Source: Sinotaia quadrata (Eukaryota; Mollusca; Gastropoda; Architaenioglossa; Viviparidae). From it: a stretch of DNA of 64,000 nucleotides. This document shows positions 37,401-49,479 of this stretch, one piece after another. Below the pieces are notes generated by a model. It was given only the letters and a program-made list of their open reading frames with translations. It ran no database searches and was not told where the DNA came from. The position numbers were made by a program, and so were the translations under genes. Where the stretch lies: the NCBI GenBank assembly GCA_028829895.1, contig CM054178.1:86796058-86860057 (forward strand), read 5' to 3'. Positions within the stretch are counted from its first letter, which is position 1. The number at the start of each line of letters is the position of its first letter.

Positions 37401-40400
37401 ACACACCACCAACAAAAGATCACATAAAATATTCCTTTTGTACAAATCTGCTTTTGAAAGAATAACACACATCATGTATTTTCTTGTATTGTTCTTCTTT
37501 CCAATCTGGTTTTAGATTTGGTTGCAGACATTTCTTGAAGAACACTTTCACCTGTTCCTCCAGGCTGTCCAGGGCATCTGCAAATTTATAAAAGAATAAT
37601 AATAAAGATAATTAGTCACTTAATGTCATTAAATATCCTGGAGCAACCCTCAAAAATTGTGGATATGAGTAACTCGGAGTTTGTTATGACAACTCGCTAG
37701 AAAAGAATACCAATAATGGGGAGTGGGGGGAATGACAATAACAACTCCTAACACTGAATATATAATTAAAGGTTCCTGTAAACAAAAAAAAATTGATTAT
37801 ATATTTGTCTTTGTTGTAAAATTTAAAATAAGAAATACTTCGATTTTATTATTTCTTTTTTCTTAAACATAATTGCAGTTATTATAAAAACATTTTATCT
37901 AACCTATAGATCATCCACTGCCACCTTGCTATTTTATTTTTTATTTTGAAGAGTTTTTTTCATTTCTGTACAACACATCTCTACTCCAAACCTGGTAACA
38001 GTAGATTTGTCTGCTCCTACAGATTCACCGTTTTGCTGCAATGTGCTGGGCAATGATTGTTCCAAGCACATGGTTTCAGTATCACTTTTAAAAATAAATA
38101 AATAAATATTTATTTCACTGCTTCATTGTCACTTATTATGCTGAAGGTTTTCATCATTTACATTTTTTTAATTAGTAAATGAAGTGGGTGATGAATAAAA
38201 GACACGGAAGATTTAAATGAACACAAAATGAAACAGAATGAACCTTAAACAAAGCCTGCAGAAACTAACACACATGTGACACCCACATTGGCCATGTGAT
38301 GCCTGAAAAGGACAGCTACTGGCTGCTGACTTAATTGACTCTTCTGAAAGGGTTATGGAGTCAATCAAAAATGTTACGACTCCTGAAATTGTAGATGTCC
38401 AACTCTTGACTGATCTATTACTAACGTCATATGGCATAAAATTATATAATTATATGGAGTTATATGTAGTACAGGTGTAAATAAATGCTGGAGTGGCTTT
38501 CATAAATTTCATTTTGAAAGCATTTTTCAATCATGCAATAATGATAGAAAAACCTCTAAAAATATATTTAATATAATGTTTATCTAATTGAATGGTTCAT
38601 TAAAAAGATCATTTCTAATAGGTCTGGTTTCACTCTCAAATCGGATTTGACGATTCTGAAAGCAGAAATCAAACATTCCACAGTGACTAGAGTTGGTGGT
38701 AATGCTGTGACAGTCAAAACAGCATCTTGAATAATCTCAGTGTAGGAAGGTATTGCATTTGAGAACTCAAGAGCAAATTTCTCAACCTATTTCAATCTTG
38801 GTAAAAATTTATTTTGAATTTAATTTGATATGATGGAGTTTCTCTTTCTTCAAAATTTTTCAAATTTAGGTGCTAGCGTTTAGATCAATCCCATATGTCT
38901 GGATACTTTTCAAAAACTTCATTTTCATGGTTACTGTTGAAGATGAAGGTGATCTGGCTATTGTCTCATCTTCCTCTTGTATATCTTTCATACAAACTTC
39001 TAATTTATACGGCAGAAGATTTTTTGTTTTTAGCACACTATTTCAATAACTTAATAAAGTACTTTTTACTTCTGTTGCTTAAATTATACTAAATTAATAA
39101 TAAACAACTACCCGGAGAATTTTAAAAGTTTTTTACCACCCTCATGTTCAAACATGAGTTGCCTTAGCCTCAATTCTGTAAAATTTGGATTTGGGGCATT
39201 TTTACTGACTCCAACTTCACTAAAAAAAACAAACCCAAAACAACTGACTTATGACTGACCCCACAGCCCTGTTCCTGAATACAAACTAATCTGAATATTG
39301 CTGGATTACTTCACAGTTGACAATACGCTGAAAGGGATGGGTATCTATGCACTAAATATGCCTCCTGCCCATGCATGGCACACATTCAAGACATGTAAGT
39401 ACATTATTATTGTTATTCCAATTCCATGCTCTTGACACTTGTGACTTGCATCTAACCTGAAATGTTAGTCAAAATAATTGCCAATAATTAAATTATTTTC
39501 TTAAAATTATAATAAAAAGTAGAAAGAAAATCATGATTTTTTTTGGTGAACAAATATTGACCTATGACAGCCTGCTTATTATTTTCTGAAACTGCAAATG
39601 ACATTTTTCCACTAGTAAATTGCGAGCCAGCAAATGAGAATCTGGATTTTTGAAGGTTGTCCTGGTATACCAAAAAAAAAATGATAATAAAATAGTTAGA
39701 TATTTTAATTTGCAAAAAATATTTAAAATATAGACCAACTGAGGTTTGATTTAAATGTATATTAGTAACTAAGTATATAATAACACCCCCCAAAAAATCA
39801 ATCTTAAGTTCAATCATGCAATGCCAAATTTATTCAAATAATACTGAATATTACAATATTAACAGAAAGTATGTTTCTGTTGCAAAAGTGTATAAATCTC
39901 CAGCAAATCACTGAATGCATTATAAGGAATTAGAAAGTCTGTTAAGTCATTTCCTTTTATTTTTACTAATTAATTTAACTAGATTATTATTAATTTGACC
40001 CTTTATAAATCATATGTTGATAATCACCAATCACTACCCCATCTACTCATTTAAAAAAAAAATTAGTATTAAAATTTAAAGTAGGTGCTTTTTTCCCCGT
40101 CTATTCCGCCCAGCTATTGATTTCGAAGGACAATAATTTATAAAACCTCCTTTTAATATTTTTTATATGGCAAAAGTGATATTTCACTTTGATGGTCTTT
40201 GCCTATGATATGGATTTTAAACTAACATTTCCTCTCTAAACAGCAGCACAATTTGTAATTAGTTTGAGTTTAAACTTAAATTTATCTCAAAAAGATTTTG
40301 CTATATTCCAAATTAAAATTAATATTTTTAAAAATTTGGTTTAACTTTGACAAAGGAGTTAACACAAAACCCAATCAAGTAATGTGATATGAGAAATGGT

Positions 40401-42340
40401 TAATTAATATCATTATGTAACGGTAAACAAATGCATTAATTAATATAATTAATTTACCACCAGTGAAACATTTTATGAACACTGTCATTAACATATTACT
40501 ATTTTAAAAAATTGGCTGGCTGGAGAGTCACCTTCATAATTTCTTTTACCAATAAATCTACATAGATGATAAAGGTGATGAAAGAGAAAAGGCATTCTTT
40601 ACTTTATTTTTGTATTTCAAGATTTGATTATGCACTTAGTGCTATGCAGAAGCCTTGACTGTTCTGACAGATTCATTTGCACACCTTATTTCTTTTAAAT
40701 CTACCTGAACATGTAATTTAGATAGGTTAAATGTTCTCTATAACTTAAGGTGATTTAATGTTATCTGAATTTTGTGATGCATCAACTCTGAGTCATATTC
40801 TTGATTCGCTATATTTCTCAGCTATATTACAATTACATAGATTAAAATATTTATAGATTTATTAGATTGCTTCAATGTTCTATTTGTAAGTGAAAGAATA
40901 AATTTTGTGTTGATTCCTTGTGTAACTGATACTAAAGTTTCATTTTATAATGCAACATTGTTGAATTGTTTGTTGGAAAACTGTATAAAGTGTAAGTATA
41001 AATTATAATAAGTTAGCTGATTTGAAACACCTTGCTTTTACTGTGAAACATTGACTGATGGGAGAAACAAATCTACATAATACCAAGCAAAATCAAATCA
41101 CTTTATGCTCTTTCAAACAGAAGAGACTAGTCTGGATCTTCCTTAATTACCATTCAATATACTTTTGTAATCTGATCTATATAAATTACAATGTTAACTT
41201 AAAGGCTTTGGACATCACCAGACATCGAGGACAGAGAACTCACCATTCAGTGAAATTACTCTCACATTGAAGAAACAATCTATTAAAAGTTAAAGCAGAA
41301 ACTAATTAGTACCTTCTTAGGAGGTACCTTCTTAGAACCGTGCAAACAGCCCTTAGGAGATAATCCAAATTGGCTCTAAACTTTCAGGACATTTGCTATT
41401 ACATTTACAGCGTTGTCAGTATGTTTACATTTGATTACTCGTTTTTATCTAATACTCTAATAAGGACTCTACATGAATCTCTTTGTCTGTAAATGCAAAA
41501 CTGTTGGCGACTGAATAAACAAGCCACAAATTTTATCTTCTCACTCTCACTAGTCTCAGTCTCAGTAAAGAAATTGTATTGTGATACTACAGTATGTCAG
41601 ATTTAATGTCCAATCTCACATGAATATAATTTTAGGTGTTCTTAGGCTGCAAGGAAAATGTGCATTTCAACAACCATGCATTGTGTCCGTCTGTTAGAAC
41701 CACCATTTATACGACTATAGTGTCTGTCTGTTATAATCACCATCTTTAGTGTCCATCTGCTCCCAACATCATACATTTCAAAATGCTCAGAATTCAATTT
41801 CTAAACAGGAATTTTCATTTGATTCATTTTACAAAAAAATTCAATGATTACTAACCGTGCATACAGCAGCAATACAATAAATTGATAAGTAGGCTATTAT
41901 TATGGAGTGTAGCCTAACACTTTTGTTGAGTTACATGACAAAAGTACATACTGAACTAATTCAGTGCCAGTATAGGTAAGGGAGGTAAAAGCTGCTTGTC
42001 TTAGGTTGTCCAAGGGAAATAACCCTATTTTGTATTCTGATTAAATTGATTTAAAGAAAAAAAAATCACTTATGTTTTTTAACATTTCTGAATTTCTGCT
42101 ACTTACTTTGAACTTGAAGATCAGTTTCTCTCATCTCTGTCAACCTTTCTCGCATTTCCATGGGAAGATTTTCGATCACTAAAAGCATACAAGATACATA
42201 GTTAAGAGTCATATTTCGAGCTTTTATAAGCCATAAAGAAAGAACGTAATACGACACATAGGAATCATACGACATAAAATAATGTATCCTTTACACATCA
42301 TACAATTCTTACTTTCCAAATAGTCCTCCAAGTACAACAT
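25453..42340 (-). CDS. ING3: Inhibitor of growth protein 3 (PHD-finger chromatin reader)
   Basis: ING3 is a subunit of the NuA4/TIP60 histone acetyltransferase complex. It reads H3K4 trimethylation through its PHD finger. Ten coding exons, in transcript order, join in frame: 42340-42313, 42178-42107, 37577-37471, 35111-35046, 34857-34761, 33652-33599, 31627-31341, 27331-27177, 26969-26756 and 25563-25453. They give 396 residues, against about 418 in mammals. The N-terminal ING dimerisation helix ([32 protein letters not shown] through [10 protein letters not shown] and [21 protein letters not shown]) is intact. The linker is Ser/Ala-rich, then Gln-rich, and includes [11 protein letters not shown]. 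The C4HC3 PHD finger ([21 protein letters not shown], then [12 protein letters not shown] and WFCPQC) is split between the last two exons. The tail MKRRGRR is basic. Intron 3 hosts an LTR-like repeat lying antisense to the gene. Confidence 0.95.
25564..26755. other. ING3 intron 9
   Basis: AT-rich intron between the two exons that encode the PHD finger. It includes an A-run near 25646. Nothing else was recognised. Confidence 0.6.
27332..31340. other. ING3 intron 7, no internal gene recognised
   Basis: A 4-kb AT-rich intron. There is a simple A-run followed by (GA)n at about 27540-27562. No open frame here shows a known family motif on either strand. Confidence 0.5.
31628..33598. other. ING3 intron 6
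   Basis: AT-rich intron. A segment near 32160 (acagtgaagtttcaggttatgaa) has a faint resemblance to a mariner/Tigger-type terminus, but no opposite end was located. Otherwise nothing was seen. Confidence 0.4.
33653..34760. other. ING3 intron 5
   Basis: AT-rich intron with no recognised repeat, RNA gene or coding segment. Confidence 0.5.
35822..35934 (+). mobile_element. 3'-end fragment of the LTR-like repeat family
   Basis: The sequence from gataattattaataacataaattaag to taaccattaactaggtggcattagcaccaca matches the last 110 bases or so of the LTR-like copies. It lies 42 bases left of the start of the fuller copy 2, so two units sit in tandem or one interrupted the other. Confidence 0.6.
35977..37260 (+). 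mobile_element. LTR-like repeat, copy 2, inside ING3 intron 3
   Basis: This fuller copy begins TGTAGTGGGGTAAA and ends GAGGTGTCACA. Internal blocks shared with the other copies include cagtaaatctgttgctataagttgattcc, tcttgagaattcacgaa, cattcctcctgatgtgcttga and tttgattgttgatttaataaattt (an AATAAA-type signal). The TG..CA ends, its length near 1.3 kb and the poly(A) signal suggest a solo LTR. It lies antisense to ING3. Confidence 0.6.
37578..42106. other. ING3 intron 2, no internal gene recognised
   Basis: A 4.5-kb AT-rich intron. A short imperfect triplicate of (t)agtgtc(c/t)(g/a)tctg is visible near 41680-41760. Small frames on both strands show no motifs. Confidence 0.5.
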
Positions 42341-42898
42341 TTTGACAGTTTTATGTTTACTTCTGGCGCGTGCAAAAGCGAATGCGTTTTCTTTACACGT
42401 TTTTTAATTGGTTACAAAGATCGAGTATGTTTGCCGATGTACTGTGCCTTTTAATAGCAAAACACTAATATCGTATTGATTAATTATTCGCATAGGCCAA
42501 GGGAGATATGCTGAAAGAGCTCACATTTTACAATTCACTTTTTATACTATTAAATTATAACAAAATGATATAAATTTTACAGTGAAGTAGAACTGATTGA
42601 ACCAATGACAATTGCCTTTACATCGCAAATTTACAAAATTTCATGCATCCATATTTGTTGCCATTTTTCTTTAATCAAGATATATTTAAGGAATGAACTA
42701 AATTGATTTATTTGATAAAAACTGTTGTACGTTTGCTATTATTTTTAAAACAAAAAGAAAAAAATTGAAACTGTGGTTACAATAAAAGGTGAAGGTCATT
42801 AAGATAACACTGTCCAACTCAGCTGACGTCCTGCCGATTTTCGCATTTCATTTTAATAATAACACTTAACAGTACAACTTCATTATTTCTGCGTCAAT
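42341..42898. promoter_or_regulatory. Putative bidirectional promoter between ING3 and AMT
   Basis: The ING3 start (minus strand, 42340) and the AMT start (plus strand, 42899) are only 558 bp apart, head to head. The interval includes both 5'UTRs. CpG-containing patches occur near 42364-42392 (ctggcgcgtgcaaaagcgaatgcg) and 42820-42845. No TATA box could be assigned with confidence, which is typical of housekeeping promoters. A shared promoter is inferred from spacing alone. Confidence 0.5.
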
Positions 42899-45800
42899 AT
42901 GCATATTTCAAGAATAGGACTTTCTTTGTTAAAGTTCAGTAAAGCGTGCACTACACTGTCGTGCCACTATGCAACACAGGTAAGACTATGATGACGTTTA
43001 GTTGTCAATAACTTCCGTCGTCTGCAAGATCACCCTCAAAAGTAGCTTAGATTAGATGCACAAATTATAGCTTAAAAATTACGGGCAGTATTATATTGTA
43101 AATCTGCTAGCAGCATATTTATTTTTAATCCATTCAGATTTACATTATATCTTATTGTTAGACGAAATAAGCACCTGTGTACCACATATTTTCGAAAATA
43201 AAGAGCCTATAAGTATAACTGAACACGTATAAATAACGATTGCACTGGAAAGTAGAAGGGTAAAAGGGCTGATAGAAAAATACAGCCATGTATAATCAAA
43301 TAGGACATTTGTTCAAAAGGCAAGTTCCTTTAAAAGAAAATAAATATCAGCGTAATGTGATTTATTTCGTTTAGTTGGTTATTCATTTATTAATTATAAT
43401 ATTTCAATATATAATATATTTTAACTTTTAGGAAGGGATTAAGAGGACAGCTCTATATAATTTCCACGTTTCTTTGGGTGCCAAAATGGTACCTTTTGCT
43501 GGTTGGGAGATGCCAGTGCAATATCAGAGCACTATATCTGATGAACATCTACAGGTTAGTCTTTACAATGTTTAATCAGTTTTTTAACTGACAATTTTAT
43601 TTCTATACCACTGATCACTTTATTCTTTTCATTTTTGATGTAGAATTTTTATAATTTCTTAAATATATTTTCTATCATTATTTAATTTATTACTAGATGA
43701 TATATTCATTCAGTGGTTCCATGGTTTTGCAAATCAACTTTCTATTTAATTTAACATTCATATGCCTACTTGAGTAGAAAGATTGGCTAGATAAACCATT
43801 TTTTAGATAAGGTGGCCATTGATTTGAACATATCTTTGTGTATAGAGATTAGTTGTTGCTCACTCATCATTTTATCATATTCCAGGTTAGAAACTCTGTA
43901 GGCATATTTGATGTCTCTCACATGCTGCAGACACATATCACGGGTCCAGATCGGCACACTTTCATGGAAAGCATGGTAGTTGGGGACATTAAGGGGCTCA
44001 AAGAGAATTCTGGCACTCTTACTGTCTTTACTAATGACAGTGGTGGCATTTTGGATGACCTAATTGTGTCAAATGCTGAAGGTTATCTATATGTTGTGTC
44101 CAATGCTGGTTGCAGTGATAAAGACTGGGCACATTTGACTGTGAGTTTAAATAGGGATGTTTTTATAGAAAATTAAAGAATATATCGTTTATGCCTTCTT
44201 TATTATAATAACCAAGCTTAATTTATGGCTTTCTTTTTTTTTTGTTTTAAACACACAACAATGCAGAATCTTTTTTAAAAAACCCACTCATATATGTATT
44301 CAAGAACAAGATTTTTCTTACCTTTGATGTGTCCTAGCTAAAGCAGTCTTGGCAGATCTTGTATTTTGTCTTGTAGTTTTACATGACTCTGCTTTTGAAT
44401 ATAAGATGACCACTTTATTACATTTAAATTTTAGATGCTTGTGTGATGGAAGTTCTAGGTATATTAAATGAAAGTTATTATCCTGCGGTGGAAGGATGTT
44501 CTTGTAAAGAATGGTGATGGTGTAATGTTTTTTTTTGCTGTTGAATGCAAGAAATAGTGAATTTTGGCAACATGTCAATAACCATGTTGGGTACAATAAT
44601 ATTAGGAGGGAGAGGGTTGGGAAGGAAATGGGGAGGGGTGAAGTGTCCAACAAGTGTGTAGTGCTAGTGGTGGGCCATCTTTAGTTATGTTGGTATGTTG
44701 GTTTAGATTCTGGGAGAGGGTGGTAGTTGATAAGTGTTTAGCACAGGGGCAGGCAAACTCCTGCCTGGGGGCCAAATTTGGCCTTCGAAGGTTTTTTTTG
44801 TCTGGCCTGCCAAGCTATTCACATTTTATATTGCCATCCGGGCAGTGAGACAGCAAAATAAAGTCAATAAAACAAATGGGTGTTGTTATACGCTTTCAAC
44901 CACATCAGTTAAGCTGGATGTTGAATCACTGATTCATTGTAAGCAACACCATCCATCTCATAGAAATTAACATACTTTTGTTTAGTATTCTATGTGCATA
45001 TTAAAGAACCAAGAGTGTTACTGCTCTTGCATTAAGATTCCAGTTTGACAAGCATGTCATTTAACTTTTAAGTAAGCAAGGTTAGTTATATGTGCATGAT
45101 TAATTAATGCAGATAATCTAACCATATGAGCATTGCTGCATTACATCAATGACTGAGGGTAATTAGGCTAGTACATAGTTAATTAATGTAGATAACCTAG
45201 CCAAATGTTCATTGCTACATCTGTAAGGCAAAGTATTCTGTTGTATGATATATCACTTATGGAAATAGATCTAGGTATGCTTATTCCTTTGGTTAAGTAT
45301 GGTAGTTAGACTGCATATTACATTACAGTTTTAGTCAAAGTATGTAAATCGCTGCATGCTATAGATTTTAGGGTAGTACATCCATTGTGCATTGTTGTGT
45401 AATATATATCGTATATTAGGGTAGCATATCTCAGTTGAGTATACCAAAATGTGTGCATGTTATATCCATCTAAACATTCATTGCTTCAATTTTTTATTTA
45501 TTCAAATGATTATTATTTATTTTTGTAGACTGTTGCAAAGGATTTTAGAAAGGAAGGAAAAAATGTCCATGTAGAAAGAAACATAAATTCACTCATTGCT
45601 GTTCAAGGTAATTTTTTTCCCTGTAAATTTTAAGTGTACATCTATGTATGCTTTAATTAAATAATTTTGATTTTTTAATGTTTGTAGGTATCCAACTGTC
45701 AGCTTTAAATATAATTATCACACTTAAAAATAAGCGAGCAGTTTACCAATAAAATTAAAAACCCCACTCTATAATTAATATAAACATTTTAAAAATAGCT

Positions 45801-48800
45801 TGTACATTCATCAGATACAGAAATATTTAGTATGGCTATGTGTGATGACTATGCCACACTAGTTATTGGTTATGATTATTATTATTTATTAATCATTCAT
45901 AACTAATTACAAGTGATGAGAATCTTAATTTATGTTATTAATAATTCTCCAGAACACACCACTTGTCTCTCTCACTTGGTGGATATGTGGGTGCTGTAAA
46001 GGTTTTCTCTCTTCCACAGCATTAAAGATAAACATTTACCATCACACAATATTTCCATAGTTGAGAACTTCTTACTAAAGGAGAAGACAAATCCATCTTT
46101 AGCAAGCCCCCCCCCCCCCCTGTCTTTCCAAAATATGGTTATCAATATGTTTAAGAAGGTCAATACATTTATTAAAATCAAAAATCAAATATATAACATA
46201 TGAATATAATCAAAGAGTTCAAATCAACAATGTTTGATTAATGCTGGACAATCATTCAGTTTATCCTAGCATAGACATTAACAGTCAATTAAAGTAAATA
46301 TATAATCAAGTTCTTGGATATCATCATGTAAATGAGAGTAGAGTTTCAGAGAAATAATTCAAGTCAATGCTCATAATCTTTTCAAAGAGGGCAAACTGTC
46401 GCCAGCAAGTGTTCACAATCATGTGGTTTGCAACAAGTCACTGTCTTTCTTATTTAGGTGTCAGCCCCACGTCTCTTCCACGTTACACAACTGTCCCAGA
46501 ATCTTTGATGAGCTCACAAAGCACACTAGTGAATTGTCCTGAATTTACCACGCACTTTCAAGTACATCAAGAGGAATGTTCTCGAAATTTCATGTATGTT
46601 TACTCAACACACCACAAGGAACATTCAAAATAATCTTCATGAATTCTCGAGACCAAACTCAAGCCATTTCTGCTGTATTGGCTCTTGAACAGAATTCACA
46701 GGAATCAACTTACAGAACAAGTTTTACTGATAAGTTGACAACAAAGCTGGATGCACACACCAGCATAATCAAGTAGAGTACATTATTCACTATAGCATGA
46801 TGCAGCAAAGGAAAAAGGCTTGCTCTGCAAAAGTCAAATTTAGGCAGCACTAAATTTCAGGCATATTTCTTCTCTAAACTCTTTTTCTCTCTTACAAACA
46901 TTCTCTACTTACCAATCCTGCAACTCTTTCATTAGCCCAATACAAACACAACATAAGAAACATGGCATCAATGAAAATTCACAAATATAATGTACAACAT
47001 AATCAAATTAGTGAACATAGAAATATTGGTCCAATTATATAAAGCATTCTCCAATTCAAATCAATGATCAATAGCAAACAAGTGAAATATTCTAAGTCCA
47101 TTCTTTCTTTATCAGTCAACTTAGCATAAGCTAACAATCTCCTTTATGACCAGACTCGACTTAAAGTTCAAATTCAGATTCACTTAGAATATTCTTCAAC
47201 AAAGAAACTTTCAGTCTATCCCCATTGGTTGAGGTTATGAGCAGGGAGAGAGACTATTAGTCAGAAAAAAATATTCATCCAGTTGGAACTGGTTTGGAGC
47301 ACATCAGCAATTTATAGCCTATCTCCCCACCTCAGTTATTTACTTCCAACTTTGACACTTAAAAATATTAGCATAAGCAGGTCAGGTCACTTTGACATTT
47401 AACAATTTATATAACAATAAAGTCTAGAAATAGGGATAGACAAATATACTCTGCCACACTAAAGCTTAAAATGTATTTTGAAGTTTGATTATAGAGACTG
47501 TATAGATAATAGACTTTATATATGTTGTTCATTTAATGGCATTTTTGAAAACACCCACATTTTAATGTAGGCCCTTTAATGGCATTATTGAAGAAACCAT
47601 TTTGTTTGCAGGTCCTTTAATGGCAAAAGTGTTAAAACCTTTAGTGGATTTTGACCTTTCTACTTTGCCTTTCATGACAACGAGGGAAGGCACTGTTTGT
47701 GGGGTTCCAGAGTGTCGCATTACCCGATGTGGCTACACAGGAGAGGATGGAGTAGAGGTATATAGTAGGATTTGGAACACATAATAACTATTTGAAACAT
47801 TTATAGTAAAATAAACTGACCTAATATATGGCCGATGAATTTTCCTGGTTTTTTTTTAATACGTGAACTTTATTGTTAACATTTTCAACTTTATTATATG
47901 ACTTTAACAGTTTCATGTTAACATTTTCAATTTCATTCTGAGTACATAGTAAACACATTTCTCATCTGAATCATTTTATCACAATTTATAAATTGGATTG
48001 AAGTCATGGTTAGATTTGATAACTTTTTGAGCTAAAGAAAAAGGTTTTGAAATCATTTTGTTTCGTTTCTTACCAGATTTCTGTGCCATCAAAGTTAATA
48101 GAAAAAGTGGTTACACAGTTGTTGTCATCAAAAGTCGCTGATGTTAAAATGATTGGGTTGGGTGCACGTGACAGTCTGCGGCTGGAGGCTGGACTTTGTC
48201 TCTATGGTAGTGACATTGATGAAACTACCAACCCTGTAGAAGCATCACTAACTTGGCTTATTGGTAATGCATTACTTTTCATTAGATTTTAAAATGTTTA
48301 TTTTATGATTTGAAACAGCATTGTTCCACAGCTTTATTGATAGGAAATTAATGAAAAGTGATCTTTTTTTGTCTGCATAAAATGCTGTTGAAATATTTAA
48401 GTAATAGTTTTAGATTTATATTAGTTTACATTATTTTACTAAGCATAAAACATAATTATCAAAATATGAATGATAATAATTTTAAGAAAAGATGGCAGAT
48501 TTAATTATGTTTGTAAATATTGTGAGCAGAGAAATACTTATTTGATTTTACTTTTATTTTCAAATCATAAGCTTGCTTTTATAGGAAAATCAAGGCGAGC
48601 CCAGGCTAATTTTCCTGGAGCAAAAGTCATCCTTGAGCAGATTGCTTCCAAGCCAACACGTCGCAGAGTGGGATTCTTGTCTACAGGTCCTCCAGCAAGA
48701 GGTCAGTAAAAACATGTTCCAGTTTCATATAATTTTTCTATGAAATTGGACAATGCCTGTTTTTAAAGTTTATTTTCGGACTTGCATATGAACCATTTTA

Positions 48801-49232
48801 AATCAAGACAAAATAAACTTAAACAAATATTTTGTGACATAAAAAAATCTGTTAGACATTTTGTACTGATGAGATTGGGAACTATTTTGAAGTGCGCATT
48901 TTCTTTTCTTATATTCTATTATTTAAATTACATTTTTAATGAAGCACAGACTTTTATTATTTCATGCATTGTATTATTTACATGATATTGATTACTTTTT
49001 ACTTGTTTAAGGTGGTGCAATTATTTATGATGAGGCTGGAAACAAGGTGATTGGTAAGGTAACAAGTGGTTGCCCATCCCCTTCCCTGAAGAAAAATGTT
49101 GCAATGGGTTATGTGGAAGCTGACCACACCAAGATTGGGACACCAGTGAAATTTGAAATTAGAAAAAAGATGTATGAGGCTGTGATTTCGAAAATGCCAT
49201 TTGTTCCTTCTAAATATTTCATTCCTAAGTAA
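42899..49232 (+). CDS. AMT: Aminomethyltransferase, mitochondrial (glycine cleavage T-protein)
   Basis: The T-protein transfers the methylene unit from aminomethyl-lipoyl H-protein to tetrahydrofolate and releases ammonia. It works in the mitochondrial glycine cleavage system. Eight exons join in frame: 42899-42979, 43432-43554, 43886-44140, 45529-45607, 47612-47757, 48077-48263, 48585-48701 and 49012-49232 (TAA). The product is 402 residues, against 403 in human. Exon 1 ([19 protein letters not shown]..) is short, basic and Ser-rich without acidic residues, a good matrix-targeting peptide. Family motifs follow in order: [28 protein letters not shown] (the conserved catalytic Asp region), [53 protein letters not shown] and [10 protein letters not shown]. 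Intron 4 carries an antisense LTR-like repeat. A 76-bp tandem duplication begins inside the final codons. No key residue is missing. Confidence 0.96.
44743..44850 (+). mobile_element. hAT-like 5' terminus fragment in AMT intron 3
   Basis: The segment starts CAGGGGCAGGCAAACTCC and continues with gcctgggggccaaatttggcc. This opening is characteristic of hAT-type non-autonomous repeats. No complementary right terminus was found within the intron, so it is a truncated relic or the opposite end has diverged. Confidence 0.45.
45841..47458 (-). mobile_element. LTR-like repeat, copy 3, inside AMT intron 4
   Basis: The longest copy, about 1.6 kb. Read on the minus strand it starts TGTGGCAGAGTATATTTG and ends ACTAGTGTGGCATAGTCATCACA. 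All family blocks are present, with an extra stretch near the 5' part that is missing from copies 2 and 4. It contains a long poly-C run at about 46107-46120. It fills most of the intron and is antisense to AMT. No target-site duplication was clear. Confidence 0.65.
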
Positions 49233-49363
49233 TGTGGCCTTTAAGAAAACGCATGTATACTTTTATAATTGTATGCAAAATCAGTTTAAATATTTCATTC
49301 CTAAGTAATGTGGCCTTTAAGAAAACGCATTTATACTTCTATAATTGTATGCAAAATCAGTTT
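49212..49363 (+). repeat. 76-bp tandem duplication across the AMT stop codon
   Basis: The sequence from aaatatttcattcctaag at 49212 is repeated from 49288 with an exact 76-bp offset and only a few substitutions (gtatacttt versus ttatacttc). The unit includes the last codons (Y-F-I-P-K-stop) and the start of the 3'UTR. The second copy of the C-terminal codons is silent because the first stop is used. Confidence 0.9.
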
Positions 49364-49436
49364 ATGGAAGAAATAATGATTAACTTCAGTTTACTACAGC
49401 AAGTGACTAGATTAATTAATTATATTAAATGATGAA

Positions 49437-49462
49437 AATAAATTACAAAACTGAAGAATAAA
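49437..49462 (+). terminator. Polyadenylation signals of AMT
   Basis: Two AATAAA hexamers lie at 49437-49442 and 49457-49462, about 205 and 225 bases after the stop, followed by gttgcatgttg. This fits a short 3'UTR of about 250 nt. More distal hexamers exist, for example near 50270, so longer forms are possible. Confidence 0.5.
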
Positions 49463-49479
49463 ATATCAGTTGCATGTTG

